Shown here: piece after piece, positions 18,677 through 28,492 of the stretch | Position numbering within the stretch: position 1 is the first letter of the stretch | Layout of the letters: every line of letters begins with the position of its first letter | Assembly: GCF_014235875.1 (NCBI RefSeq) | Contig: NZ_JACJUK010000007.1 | Location: 62,001-126,000, forward strand | DNA length: 64,000 nt | Source: Croceivirga lutea | GTDB taxonomy: Bacteria > Bacteroidota > Bacteroidia > Flavobacteriales > Flavobacteriaceae | Direction: 5' to 3' | Made by a program: the position numbers and the translations under genes | Notes under the pieces: model-generated | The model's input: only the letters and a program-made list of their open reading frames with translations | What the model was told of the DNA's origin: nothing | Databases searched by the model: none

Positions 18677-19513
18677 TTGTCAGACTACCTAGAATACAAC
18701 TTTACCATAAAACCTCTTGAGCCAACCAGAGAAATTCTAATGGCTGAACTTTCAGAGTTGGGGTTTGAGAGTTTTGTGGAAACCGAAAACGGAATGTTAG
18801 CCTATGTTTTAGGTAGTTCTTTTGATGATTCAAGAATTAAGAAGAGCTATATATTTCAAAGTAATGCATCGGTAATCTCTTGGACAACAAAAGCAATAGC
18901 GCAACAGAATTGGAATGCAGAATGGGAACGAAGTTTTCAGCCAATTAAGGTAGGTGATTCTTGTATGGTTAGAGCACCGTTTCACCCAAAAGAAGCGGTT
19001 ACTTACGATATTATCATAGAGCCAAAAATGAGTTTTGGTACAGGTCATCATGAAACTACACACATGATGTTAGCCCATATTTTAGCTCATGATTTTAAGA
19101 AAAAAACGGTTTTAGATATGGGGTGTGGTACCGGAGTATTAGCAATTCTTGCTGCTATGAAAGGTGCTTCAAATGTAGATGCAATAGATATAGATGAGTG
19201 GTGTTATTTGAACTCCATAGAAAATGTAGAAAGAAATAATTGCGATTTTATCAAAGTATTTCAAGGTGATGCCTCACTTTTAGGGGCAAAAAAGTACGAT
19301 GTGGTTTTAGCGAATATTAACCGTAACATTCTTTTAGAAGATATTCCTGTTTACAGTTCCATTTTAAATCCAGACGGTCATTTATTCTTAAGTGGGTTCT
19401 ATACAGAAGATTTAGCTATAATATCCTCAAAATGTGAGGAGCATAATTTGTATTTTGAAAAAAATCTAGAAAAAAATAACTGGATATCAGCAAAATATGT
19501 ATTTTCGAGATAA
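18677..19513 (+). CDS. prmA: Ribosomal protein L11 methyltransferase
   Basis: 278 residues. A C-terminal SAM-dependent methyltransferase domain carries motif I VLDMGCGTGVLAI (about 145-157) and the post-motif ANINRNIL; the upstream GTGHHETT motif is characteristic of PrmA. The N-terminal domain (1-100) is the L11-recognition part. Start is TTG, 10 bases after the tpiA stop; translation from it gives the expected N-terminus (MSDYLEYNF). Confidence 0.95.
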   Translation: MSDYLEYNFTIKPLEPTREILMAELSELGFESFVETENGMLAYVLGSSFDDSRIKKSYIFQSNASVISWTTKAIAQQNWNAEWERSFQPIKVGDSCMVRAPFHPKEAVTYDIIIEPKMSFGTGHHETTHMMLAHILAHDFKKKTVLDMGCGTGVLAILAAMKGASNVDAIDIDEWCYLNSIENVERNNCDFIKVFQGDASLLGAKKYDVVLANINRNILLEDIPVYSSILNPDGHLFLSGFYTEDLAIISSKCEEHNLYFEKNLEKNNWISAKYVFSR

Positions 19514-19525
19514 ATGAAGTAGATA

Positions 19526-19801
19526 ATGGGTTTACAAGAAAAATTTCAGGAAGACCTTTTATTGGAGGAGGAAACAGTTGACGTAAATGAGATTGTACTC
19601 TATAATGATGATGTAAATACGTTTGATCACGTAATTAATACGTTAATTTCGGTTTGTGAACACTCCCCTCAACAAGCAGAACAATGTTCTTTAATTGTTC
19701 ATTATAAAGGTAAATGCACTGTAAAAACAGGCGAGTACAATGATTTAAAACCGCGTTGTTCCAAGCTTTTAGAAGCAGGGTTAAGTGCTGAAATTGTTTA
19801 A
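19526..19801 (+). CDS. clpS: ATP-dependent Clp protease adaptor ClpS
   Basis: 91 residues. ClpS hands N-degron substrates to the Clp unfoldase. The VLYNDDVNTFDHVINTL core (about 23-39) and the CSLIVHYKGKC segment match the family. It follows prmA by 12 bases and ends the core operon; the PUL regulator starts 57 bases later. Confidence 0.95.
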   Translation: MGLQEKFQEDLLLEEETVDVNEIVLYNDDVNTFDHVINTLISVCEHSPQQAEQCSLIVHYKGKCTVKTGEYNDLKPRCSKLLEAGLSAEIV

Positions 19802-19858
19802 TATAAATTAATTTTTCCTGAACGAAATTTCTTATTTTTATAGATAAAGAAAATTCTT

Positions 19859-22660
19859 GTGAAAATTGGTTCTCTGTTAAGTTGCTTTTTTTTTGTTTTT
19901 TTAGGACTAAAAGCGCAAGAAATACCTCCCATAACCTATTATTCTCCCCAACATTATAAAGGTGAAAATCAGAATTGGGCTATTTCACAATCAAAAGAAG
20001 ATTTACTTTATTTCGCAAATAACGAAGGTTTATTAGAGTTTAATGGAAATAAATGGAGTCTATATAAGGCTCCTAATAACACCATTATACGTTCAGTTAA
20101 AGTTGTAGCCGATAGAATTTACACGGGCTGTTACAGAGAGTTTGGTTATTGGCAAAAAAACAATTTTGGTAAATTAGCGTATACTTCACTATCAAAAGAA
20201 ATAGAGAAGACCCTAGATGATGAGGAGTTCTGGAATATTTTGCATGTAGATAACTACATCCTATTTCAATCTAAAAAAAGAATATATACATATGATTTAA
20301 TCAATGACTCTTTCAACATCATTGATGCGCAATCATCATTTCCAAAACTATGGTACGTTGACGGGCAAATCTATTTTCATATTACTAATGAAGGAATTTA
20401 CACCTTAACTTCTGGTAAAAAAGTTAAAGTTTTTAATCAAAATCCATTAACAGAGGATGAAGTAATTACTTTTTATCAAGATGCCGAAAGTTTTGTTTTT
20501 CTAACCCGGAATCAAGGTTTTTTTAGAATAAAAAATGATAGAGTTCAAAAATGGCAAACAAGCCTTGATAACGTTTTAGAGGAAACATCTGCCTATAGTG
20601 CAATTAGGTTAAAAGATAACAGCCTAGTAATAGGAACAATTTCAAATGGCTTACTTATACTTGATGATAATGGTGAGTTAGCGTATCATATCAACGAAAA
20701 AAATGGTCTTGCCAACAATACAATTTTATCTCTTTTTGGAGATTCAGAGAATACTATTTGGATAGGGCAAGATTACGGTATTAGCAGCTTTAATTTAAAT
20801 TCTCCGGTTAGAATTTATAACGATAATTACGGAGATATTGGTAGTGTTTATGCTTGTTTAGTTTACAAAGACAATTTATATATAGGTTCTAACCAAGGTC
20901 TCTTTGTAAAACCAATAAATTCAAATCAGAATTTTAATCTTATTAAAGGCACTAAAGGTCAGGTTTGGAGTTTAGAAATGATTAATGGACATCTATTTTG
21001 TGGGCATCATTCAGGTACTTTTTTAATCAACGGTGATCAGGCAAAAAAAATCCTAGATGTTCCAGGTACTTGGACCATAAAAAAAATTGAGAATAATCAA
21101 AAGTTATTGATTCAAGGTAATTATGATGGTATTTATGTTTTAAGTAATGAAGAAAATACCTGGAAACTTAGAAATAAGATTGAAGGGTTTAATAATTCTG
21201 CAAGATTTGTTGAACCATTGGCAAATAAGATTTTTGTGAACCATGAGTATAAAGGGTTGTTTGAGTTGATTGTTGATGATGAATATAAAAGAGTAAAAAC
21301 TAGTAAAGTAGATACTGCTCTTCGGGGGCATAATTCGGCAATAACTAATTATAAAAATCAAATTCTTTTTGCGTACCATAAAGGAGTCTACAAATATGAC
21401 TATAGCGAATCAAAATTTTCAAAAGATGGCGTGCTGAGTACACTATATGATAAAGAGGAATTTACCTCTGGTAAAATGATTGTAGAAAATAATCGTTTGT
21501 GGTTTTTTACCAAAAATCAATTGATTAATGTGCAAACACAAAGCTTAGGTGAAGCGCCTGTAATTCATAAGTTTCCATTTAACGCGGATATAAGAGATGC
21601 CATTGCAGGCTATGAAAGTATTGCACCACTCTCACAATCAAATACCTATATTCTCGGCAAAGGAACTGGCTTTATTACGCTAAACTTAGAAAGAGAAATT
21701 TATGACAATGGTTCAGCCAAAATTGCCCAAATATTCAAATATTCAAAGCTGGAACCAGCCAATAAAAAAGAGCCACTATCTTTAGATGAAGAAGCACAAT
21801 TAAAGAAAGACGAAAACAGTCTTTTGTTTAGCTTATATACGGCACAATACCCTAGTCATATAAAACCTCAATATCAATATCGACTTCTTGGGCAATACCC
21901 AAATTGGAGTAATTGGTCAGAACAATCTGAAATATCATTTGATAATTTGCCCTATGGAGAATACGAATTTCAAGCACGTTCTAAAATGGGGACAAAAATC
22001 TCCAACAAACCCGTAAGTTATAAGTTTACAATTGAAACACCCTGGTATGCTTCAATAACTATGAAAATTGTTTATTTAATTCTTGGTGTTTTAGGTATAC
22101 TGTCTTTAAATTTTTTCTATAGAAATAGATTTAGAAAGAAGCAAGATAAGGTGGTTAAAGAGGCTAACCGTAAAATGCAATTAGAGAAGGTTAAAAACGA
22201 ACAGGAACTTATAACACTGAAAAATCAACAATTAAATGAACGGTATAGAATGAAAAGTAATGAATTAGCTGCTTCTACCATGAGTTTAATTAGAAAAAAT
22301 AATGTGTTAAAAGAAGTCAAGAACAAATTACAAGACTCCTACAAAGATGCTGATGAACTTATACAAGTATATAGACTTATAGATGATAGTTTAAGCAAAA
22401 ATGATGATTGGGAGTTATTTAAAGAGGCATTTAATAATGCGGATAAATTGTTCTTAGGAAAGTTAAAAGAAGCACATCCAAATCTAACTCCAAACGAGAT
22501 TAGACTTTGCGCGTATCTACGATTAAATTTAACATCAAAAGAAATAGCTCCTCTTTTTAATATTTCGCCAAGAAGTGTAGAGGTAAAACGTTACCGCCTG
22601 CGTAAAAAAATGGGCTTAGTTCATGATAAAAACTTGGTAGACTATATTTTAAGTCTATAA
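19859..22660 (+). CDS. Membrane-bound LuxR-type regulator with beta-propeller sensor and Y_Y_Y domain
   Basis: 933 residues, GTG start. A signal peptide (1-20) is followed by a periplasmic beta-propeller of Reg_prop-type repeats (to about 670), a Y_Y_Y domain (675-728), one membrane helix (about 735-757), a coiled coil (about 760-850) and a LuxR/GerE helix-turn-helix (about 870-933, with LTSKEIAPLFNISPRSVEVKRYRLRKKMG). The architecture is like a hybrid two-component system but lacks kinase and receiver domains, so the signal would pass directly from periplasm to DNA. It immediately precedes the glucan locus on the same strand, which it very probably controls, sensing oligosaccharides. Confidence 0.88.
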   Translation: MKIGSLLSCFFFVFLGLKAQEIPPITYYSPQHYKGENQNWAISQSKEDLLYFANNEGLLEFNGNKWSLYKAPNNTIIRSVKVVADRIYTGCYREFGYWQKNNFGKLAYTSLSKEIEKTLDDEEFWNILHVDNYILFQSKKRIYTYDLINDSFNIIDAQSSFPKLWYVDGQIYFHITNEGIYTLTSGKKVKVFNQNPLTEDEVITFYQDAESFVFLTRNQGFFRIKNDRVQKWQTSLDNVLEETSAYSAIRLKDNSLVIGTISNGLLILDDNGELAYHINEKNGLANNTILSLFGDSENTIWIGQDYGISSFNLNSPVRIYNDNYGDIGSVYACLVYKDNLYIGSNQGLFVKPINSNQNFNLIKGTKGQVWSLEMINGHLFCGHHSGTFLINGDQAKKILDVPGTWTIKKIENNQKLLIQGNYDGIYVLSNEENTWKLRNKIEGFNNSARFVEPLANKIFVNHEYKGLFELIVDDEYKRVKTSKVDTALRGHNSAITNYKNQILFAYHKGVYKYDYSESKFSKDGVLSTLYDKEEFTSGKMIVENNRLWFFTKNQLINVQTQSLGEAPVIHKFPFNADIRDAIAGYESIAPLSQSNTYILGKGTGFITLNLEREIYDNGSAKIAQIFKYSKLEPANKKEPLSLDEEAQLKKDENSLLFSLYTAQYPSHIKPQYQYRLLGQYPNWSNWSEQSEISFDNLPYGEYEFQARSKMGTKISNKPVSYKFTIETPWYASITMKIVYLILGVLGILSLNFFYRNRFRKKQDKVVKEANRKMQLEKVKNEQELITLKNQQLNERYRMKSNELAASTMSLIRKNNVLKEVKNKLQDSYKDADELIQVYRLIDDSLSKNDDWELFKEAFNNADKLFLGKLKEAHPNLTPNEIRLCAYLRLNLTSKEIAPLFNISPRSVEVKRYRLRKKMGLVHDKNLVDYILSL

Positions 22661-22974
22661 ATCAACACTACAAACCAGAAAATTCACCACAACATTACCT
22701 ATACATTAGCTAATTATACTACCAAAATTAGCAAGTGGATGATTTTTTAAAAGCAGCTGAATATCTTGTTAAATTGCGGAATAGTCAAAAAATAAACACA
22801 TTTTTTGATATGTATACTTTTTGTATGGGTTTAAATTATTGTTTTGTTAATTTCTAATTTTAATTTAGTGACCATCCTTTAGAAGTGTAGTACTGTTATT
22901 ACGGAGTTTGGATTATCACTTAATCTAATAATATTCAGTAACAGTTATTCAAAGGAACTTCAAAACTCATACAA
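22661..22974 (+). other. Intergenic region upstream of the glucan locus
   Basis: This 314-base AT-rich gap separates the regulator from the first structural gene and probably holds the main promoter and operator of the locus. I see a 7-bp inverted repeat (ACTGTTA at 22892-22898, TAACAGT at 22939-22945) and a near-match to the -7 consensus around 22813, but no exact TAnnTTTG. No ACAGGATG motif of the second locus, no RNA gene and no coding potential were seen. Confidence 0.4.
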
Positions 22975-25900
22975 ATGAAATACAGAATTTTAATAATTCT
23001 ATTACTGTTCATCACCTCACAATCTTATAGCCAAAATGATAAGGTTTATGTTAATAGCGATTCAAATGGAGATTATACGCTTTACGTAAACAATGAGCCA
23101 TTTATGATTAACGGAATGAACTGGGATTACATTCCAATTGGCACAAATACTGTAAATGCCCGTTTTTGGGATAAATCTGATGAAATTATCAAAGCAGGTT
23201 TAGATAAAGAGATGTCTCTTTTAAAAAATATGGGTGTAAATGTAATACGCCAATACACAGGTGTGCCAGCAAAATGGATAAAATACATTTATGAGCAATA
23301 TGGTATCTATACCATGTTGAATCATTCGTTTGGTAGGTATGGCCTTACAATTAATGGAGTTTGGACACCAGTTACAATATATGATGAGCCGCAAACGCAA
23401 GCATTATTAATGCAAGAAATAGAGCAATTAGCTCAAGAATACAAAAATACTCCTGGTCTTTTAATGTATTTACTTGGTAATGAAAATAACTATGGACTTT
23501 TTTGGCAAGGTGCAGAAACAGAAGATTTTCCTGATGATGAACAAGAAAAACAATTCATAGGCGAGAAGAGGGGTAGGCCTATGTATAGATTGATGAATGA
23601 GGCAGCCAAAAAAATGAAAATGATAGATGGTGCTCATCCCGTTGCATTATGTAACGGTGACGTTTTATTTCTTGATATAATTGCCGAAGAATGCCCAGAT
23701 ATAGATATATATGGTACCAATACGTATAGAGGTGTTTCTTTCGGAGATATGTTTGATGTGGTAAAGCAAACGTATAACAAACCCATAATGTTTACAGAGT
23801 TTGGTGCAGACGCTTTCAATGCAATAACAAATGAAGAAGACCAATATTCTCAGGCTTATTATATGGTAGGTAATTGGAAAGAAATTTATGCCAATGCTGC
23901 AGGTTTAGGTAAGGCTGGTAATTCTATTGGTGGTTTTACCTTTCAGTTTAGTGATGGCTGGTGGAAATTTGGTTTTGACGACCGTAAAAACGCTGATGTG
24001 CATGACAATAATGCATCTTGGTCCAACGGTGGTTATTCAAGAGATTTAAAAGCTGAAGGTGTAAACAACATGAATGAAGAATGGTTTGGAATTTGTGCAA
24101 AAGGCCAAACTTCACCAAGAGGATTGTATGATTTATACCCAAGAGCTGCTTATTATGCCTTAAAAGAAGCTCATAAATTGAACCCTTATGAGGATGGAGT
24201 TGACAGTAATTTTTTAAACAATTATTTCGATACTATAGAATTGATGGATGCTGTTCTCAAAGCTAGAGGAGATAAAGCAGCTTTAAATGCTGAACAAAGT
24301 AATCTTTTGAGAATAAGTAACCTACAAGCAAAATTTTCATCATTTAGCACCGGAGGTAGTTTAATTACTACACCAGATAATCCCAATCCAGACGACCCAA
24401 ATACCTTTCCAAATCAACTTGGTTTTGACCACATGCAGTCCTATTTTGTTGGCATAGAGGGCAAACCGGCAGCGAATATGAGGGCTGAGGTTAATTTAAA
24501 TGTTGTAGGAAATGTTGCTCAAAATCCTATAAATGAAATTTTTTATGAGAATAATTCACGTCCAATAGATGTTAGTACTGACCTTGGAGATGTAGTAGTA
24601 TCAGATGTTAATAGGTTAAGAGTTTATCAAGCTGAATTTGAATGGAATGCAAAAGAGTTTGATTTAAGGGGTTTTTATAGAACCGGCCATTATCATTGGG
24701 GTTATGAAGGAGACTTCTTTGGGTTTTATCCAGAAGCCAATTATGGTCCAAACTTAGATATCTACAATGGTGAAATCTTGGGAGCAGAAATAGATGGTAA
24801 AGGTCCGTTAAAAGGATTAAAAGTTGCCGTAGGGCCACAATTATGGTGGGGTGCCAACCCAACTATGCTTTTTAAATATAAAAAACAACTGGGCAAATTT
24901 GATGTAACAGGAATTTATCATAGAGATTTTGAAACAGATGTAGAATTAGACGACAATGGCCGCAGAATATTAGATGTGAATCAATTACGAAGTGGGGTTA
25001 TTCCACCTTGGCCAACAGAAAGAGCAGCTATAGCTATCGAAAGAGAGTTTGGTAAACTAGGTGTTGAAGTAGGTGGTTTATGGTCTGGCAGTCCACTCAA
25101 CGGAATTGCTTTTCAAGATGTTAGAGGTGAATCTGGCAATTATGTTGTTTACCAAGATAGAATTCAAGCCACTGATAATTGGGGAGGTAAAATAAAAATC
25201 ACTTATGAAGGTGGAAAGTTTAATTGGTATGGGCAGGCGTCTGCAATGGGTTTAATAGCAAATGGTGGTGCTGACCAAACATTAACTTTTACAGGTTGGA
25301 AATTAAAAGATACCGGTAGCGGTAATGTTACCAGTTTGCTAACCGGTTTTACAATAGCGGCAGGTAAATTTCAAATTGCTCCTAATTTTATGATACAAAA
25401 ACCTTTGGTAGAAGCCATTCCAAATGATGTGCAAGCTCCAGGTAGATTACGAAATATCATAGATGACCCTTTTTCTGTTAGGGCAAATAGAGAAACTATA
25501 GGCAGTGAAATCTTAATTTCTTTTGATCCTACACCAGGCACTTGGATGTATGAATGGGATAATGATAGGGCAGAGGACGCAACTTTTGCTATGAATCTTG
25601 GATTTGTATACAGGCATTTACCAACCACAATGGATGCGCACATTGGTTTCTTAGCAAACCGTCAATTTTTTGCATTCCCAAATTCTGCTCCGGCAGAAGA
25701 TTTGTGGGAAATACATTCGAGAATGGTTTCAAAACAAGGACCAGATTTAGGGTTTATAGGAAATTTCTACTACGGTAACGGTCAAGGTAACGGTGACAGC
25801 CAGCGGTTAATTAAACGGTTTGGAGGAGATATCAGAGCTATTTATAAGAGCTACAAACTGGCTACTCATGTAAAAGTTAATGACTGGGGTCCTTTTGATT

Positions 25901-26163
25901 ATCATCGAGATTTCAACCTAACATTTCCATTACAATTAATGTTAGATGTTTCTACCACTTTAGGTAAGCCAGATTGGTTTATTCTACCAAGTACACAAGT
26001 AGGTATTCGCGGAATATGGAGGTCTTTAAATGAATTTTCTCCAAGATATGCGCCTAATACTACAGAAGAATTTGCAACACAACCTATTATAAGTCCTGTA
26101 GGTTTTGATAATGGTTCAGAATGGGAAATAATGACTTACATCCACATCAACATTGGAAAATAA
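22975..26163 (+). CDS. TIM-barrel glycosidase fused to a predicted outer-membrane beta-barrel
   Basis: 1062 residues. A signal peptide (1-20) precedes a clan GH-A-like barrel (about 25-405) with a probable acid/base E170 (LLGNENNYG) and nucleophile E275 (MFTEFGADA). After a linker (405-470, containing a Pro/Asp/Asn-rich stretch), the remaining ~590 residues are a series of amphipathic beta-hairpins joined by short Gly-Lys/Gly-Asn turns, for example RAAIAIEREFGKLGVEVGGL, ending in an alternating strand. This is the pattern of an outer-membrane porin, not of a binding module. It has no TonB box or plug domain. It is the first gene of a locus without SusC/SusD, so it may cut glucan at the surface and conduct the products inward. 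The GH family is not assigned. Confidence 0.75.
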   Translation: MKYRILIILLLFITSQSYSQNDKVYVNSDSNGDYTLYVNNEPFMINGMNWDYIPIGTNTVNARFWDKSDEIIKAGLDKEMSLLKNMGVNVIRQYTGVPAKWIKYIYEQYGIYTMLNHSFGRYGLTINGVWTPVTIYDEPQTQALLMQEIEQLAQEYKNTPGLLMYLLGNENNYGLFWQGAETEDFPDDEQEKQFIGEKRGRPMYRLMNEAAKKMKMIDGAHPVALCNGDVLFLDIIAEECPDIDIYGTNTYRGVSFGDMFDVVKQTYNKPIMFTEFGADAFNAITNEEDQYSQAYYMVGNWKEIYANAAGLGKAGNSIGGFTFQFSDGWWKFGFDDRKNADVHDNNASWSNGGYSRDLKAEGVNNMNEEWFGICAKGQTSPRGLYDLYPRAAYYALKEAHKLNPYEDGVDSNFLNNYFDTIELMDAVLKARGDKAALNAEQSNLLRISNLQAKFSSFSTGGSLITTPDNPNPDDPNTFPNQLGFDHMQSYFVGIEGKPAANMRAEVNLNVVGNVAQNPINEIFYENNSRPIDVSTDLGDVVVSDVNRLRVYQAEFEWNAKEFDLRGFYRTGHYHWGYEGDFFGFYPEANYGPNLDIYNGEILGAEIDGKGPLKGLKVAVGPQLWWGANPTMLFKYKKQLGKFDVTGIYHRDFETDVELDDNGRRILDVNQLRSGVIPPWPTERAAIAIEREFGKLGVEVGGLWSGSPLNGIAFQDVRGESGNYVVYQDRIQATDNWGGKIKITYEGGKFNWYGQASAMGLIANGGADQTLTFTGWKLKDTGSGNVTSLLTGFTIAAGKFQIAPNFMIQKPLVEAIPNDVQAPGRLRNIIDDPFSVRANRETIGSEILISFDPTPGTWMYEWDNDRAEDATFAMNLGFVYRHLPTTMDAHIGFLANRQFFAFPNSAPAEDLWEIHSRMVSKQGPDLGFIGNFYYGNGQGNGDSQRLIKRFGGDIRAIYKSYKLATHVKVNDWGPFDYHRDFNLTFPLQLMLDVSTTLGKPDWFILPSTQVGIRGIWRSLNEFSPRYAPNTTEEFATQPIISPVGFDNGSEWEIMTYIHINIGK

Positions 26164-26173
26164 AAAGCAAAAA

Positions 26174-27586
26174 ATGAAAAGTTTTAGACTCAAAATAGAT
26201 AAAATATACCTGCTTTCAATGCTTGGTTTTTTAGTAATTGTAAGTTGTGAAAGAAATTTTTCTGACGATGTCACTTTTGCAACATTTCCTGCAAACGGAG
26301 ACGTTTTTATAGACACTTTTTCTCCAGGTTTAGACTATTTTCCATTTGTAGATGGTGGAGCCGACCCAGAAGCTTTTAGCGTGGATACAGATGAAGTTTT
26401 TGCAGGTACAGCCTCAATGCGTTTTGATGTTCCTGCTTTTGGTAATGGTTTTGTTGGAGCTACTTTCAATACAACAGTAGTAAGAGATTTATCTGGTTTT
26501 GACGCTTTAACCTTTTACGCCAAAGCTTCTCAAGCAGCTGATATTAATGATATTGGTTTCGGAATTGAAGGACAAACGGGTAATAAATTTCAAGTAACAA
26601 CTAAAAATTTAAAAATTAGTACCCGTTGGGAGAAGTATACCATACCTATACCAGACCCTTCAAAATTATTTAACCAAACCGGATTATTTTGGTTAGCCGA
26701 AGGAGCTTCTTTTGAAGGTGATGAGGGTGGGTATACCCTTTGGTTTGATGAAATAAAATTTGAAAAAACTGGAACCCTTGGGCAACCTAGACCTTCAATT
26801 CTCAATGGAGAAAATGTTGAACAACCCGGTTTTGTAAATATAAATCAGACTTTAACAGGCTTAACACAAACTGTTAATTTAGAAAACGGTGATAATATCA
26901 CAGTGATAGCATCACCATCTTATTTTGATTTTTCATCATCAAATCCAGCTGTTGCACAAATTAATGAGTTAGGTGATATAACCATTACAAATCTAGGTGA
27001 AACAACAATCACAGCGGCTCTTTCCAATGTAGAAGCTTCAGGGTCCTTGGTACTAAATGTTGAAAACGAATTTTTATTCGCTCCAACACCACCTGCGAGA
27101 AATAGTGAAGATGTTATAGCGGTATTTAGTGATGCCTATACTAATGTGCCAGTAGATTATTATAATGGTTTTTTTACGCCAGATGGTCAAACCACTCAAG
27201 GTGGTGCTCCGCCATTAGATTTTAATGGAGACCAGATAATCAATTATACTGATTTAAATTTTGTTGGTATAGGAACCTTTTTAAACGTGGCACCTATAGA
27301 TGCTTCATCAATGACCACACTTCATTTAGATATCAAGGTTAATGAGGAAATTAATTCGGGTGATTTTATTAGAGTACAACTCATTAATGCTGTAGGAAAT
27401 AATGAATCTTCAGGTACAATAACACTGAACGCTTCAGATTTAAGACAAGATGAATGGGTAAGTTTTGATTTCCCCTTGTCAGACTTCACAGGTTTGGCAG
27501 ATAGGTCTCAGATAGGATTACTGTTTTTTGTTTCTGATAGTACCATTTCAGACATTTTTGTAGATAATATCTACTATTACAAATAA
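26174..27586 (+). CDS. Carbohydrate-binding-type lipoprotein with Big_2 domain
   Basis: About 470 residues from the ATG chosen here; a TTG 21 bases upstream is in frame but overlaps the previous gene and lengthens the signal peptide unnaturally. Lipobox Cys is C25 (LVIVSC). The mature protein has a CBM11/CIA30-like beta-sandwich (about 30-195, ending in a WFDEIKFEK strand), a Big_2-like Ig domain (about 215-295, with the TVIASPSYFDFSSSNPAVAQI pattern) and a second sandwich (about 300-470, ending in FVDNIYYYK). No catalytic residues are obvious. Likely a surface glycan-binding protein that takes the SusD/SusE role in this locus. Confidence 0.7.
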   Translation: MKSFRLKIDKIYLLSMLGFLVIVSCERNFSDDVTFATFPANGDVFIDTFSPGLDYFPFVDGGADPEAFSVDTDEVFAGTASMRFDVPAFGNGFVGATFNTTVVRDLSGFDALTFYAKASQAADINDIGFGIEGQTGNKFQVTTKNLKISTRWEKYTIPIPDPSKLFNQTGLFWLAEGASFEGDEGGYTLWFDEIKFEKTGTLGQPRPSILNGENVEQPGFVNINQTLTGLTQTVNLENGDNITVIASPSYFDFSSSNPAVAQINELGDITITNLGETTITAALSNVEASGSLVLNVENEFLFAPTPPARNSEDVIAVFSDAYTNVPVDYYNGFFTPDGQTTQGGAPPLDFNGDQIINYTDLNFVGIGTFLNVAPIDASSMTTLHLDIKVNEEINSGDFIRVQLINAVGNNESSGTITLNASDLRQDEWVSFDFPLSDFTGLADRSQIGLLFFVSDSTISDIFVDNIYYYK

Positions 27587-27609
27587 AAATTGCTTTTTAA
27601 AAAAGAACT

Positions 27610-28446
27610 ATGCAACAAAAACAGAAGTTAAAAAAATTACACGTAAATATCTGTATACCAGTATTATTGATAACATTTCTAAGCTTTTGGAGTTGTAATG
27701 TTGATGATACACAAACGGTAACCACGTTTTCGAATTTAATTCTTTCAGAAGAATTTGAAACAGACGGTACACCTAACCCAAATGTATGGGGTTATAATAT
27801 AGGAAGAGGCCCAAATGGAGATGGTTGGGGTAATCAAGAATTACAATATTATACAGATAGGCCCACTAACGTAAGAATTGCCAATGGTAATCTAGAAATC
27901 ACCGTTAGAGAAGAAACTTTTCAAGGTGCACAGTATACCTCTGCTAGGCTTTTGACCAAAGACTTATTTGATAAGAAATATGGTCGATTTGAGGCCAGAA
28001 TTCAATTGCCTACTGGCCAGGGTATTTGGCCAGCTTTCTGGATGTTGGGAGCAGATATTGATGAAAATCAATGGCCAGGTGCTGGTGAGATTGACATTAT
28101 GGAATATCGCGGACAAAACCCAACGGTATTGATAGGTAGTGTTCACGGACCAGGATATTCTGCCGGTAATGCAATTTCAAAAGAATACAGATTGCAAAAT
28201 GACCGCTTTGATACGAGCTACCATATTTTCGGAATAGAGTGGTCGCCAGAAGCCATAAATTTCTATGTAGATGATGTGCTTTATAACCAGATAACACCAG
28301 AAGATGTTACAGGAGAATGGGTGTTTAATAAGCCTTTCTTTTTACTAATGAATGTTGCTGTGGGCGGCAATTTTGTAGGCCCCCCAAATGCAGAAACGCA
28401 ATTTCCACAAACCATGTTAGTGGATTATGTTAGAGTGTATGAATAA
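27610..28446 (+). CDS. GH16 endo-beta-glucanase lipoprotein (laminarinase-like)
   Basis: 278 residues. A lipoprotein signal (Cys C29) is followed by an acidic VDD, consistent with a surface-export signal. The catalytic motif EIDIME (E160 nucleophile, D162, E165 acid/base, in PGAGEIDIMEYRG) and WPAFWMLG are diagnostic of bacterial GH16 laminarinase-type enzymes. Such enzymes cleave internal beta-1,3 bonds in laminarin or beta-1,3-1,4 bonds in mixed-linkage glucan. It starts 23 bases after the upstream stop. Confidence 0.93.
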   Translation: MQQKQKLKKLHVNICIPVLLITFLSFWSCNVDDTQTVTTFSNLILSEEFETDGTPNPNVWGYNIGRGPNGDGWGNQELQYYTDRPTNVRIANGNLEITVREETFQGAQYTSARLLTKDLFDKKYGRFEARIQLPTGQGIWPAFWMLGADIDENQWPGAGEIDIMEYRGQNPTVLIGSVHGPGYSAGNAISKEYRLQNDRFDTSYHIFGIEWSPEAINFYVDDVLYNQITPEDVTGEWVFNKPFFLLMNVAVGGNFVGPPNAETQFPQTMLVDYVRVYE

Positions 28447-28492
28447 TTATTAACTATAAAAACAAAAACTAGACTAATTTAATTTTTTGACT

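Noticed and set aside
22975-26163. Barrel fusion as a SusC homologue
   Set aside because: There is no carboxypeptidase-D-like domain, plug or TonB box, and the N-terminal half is a glycosidase.
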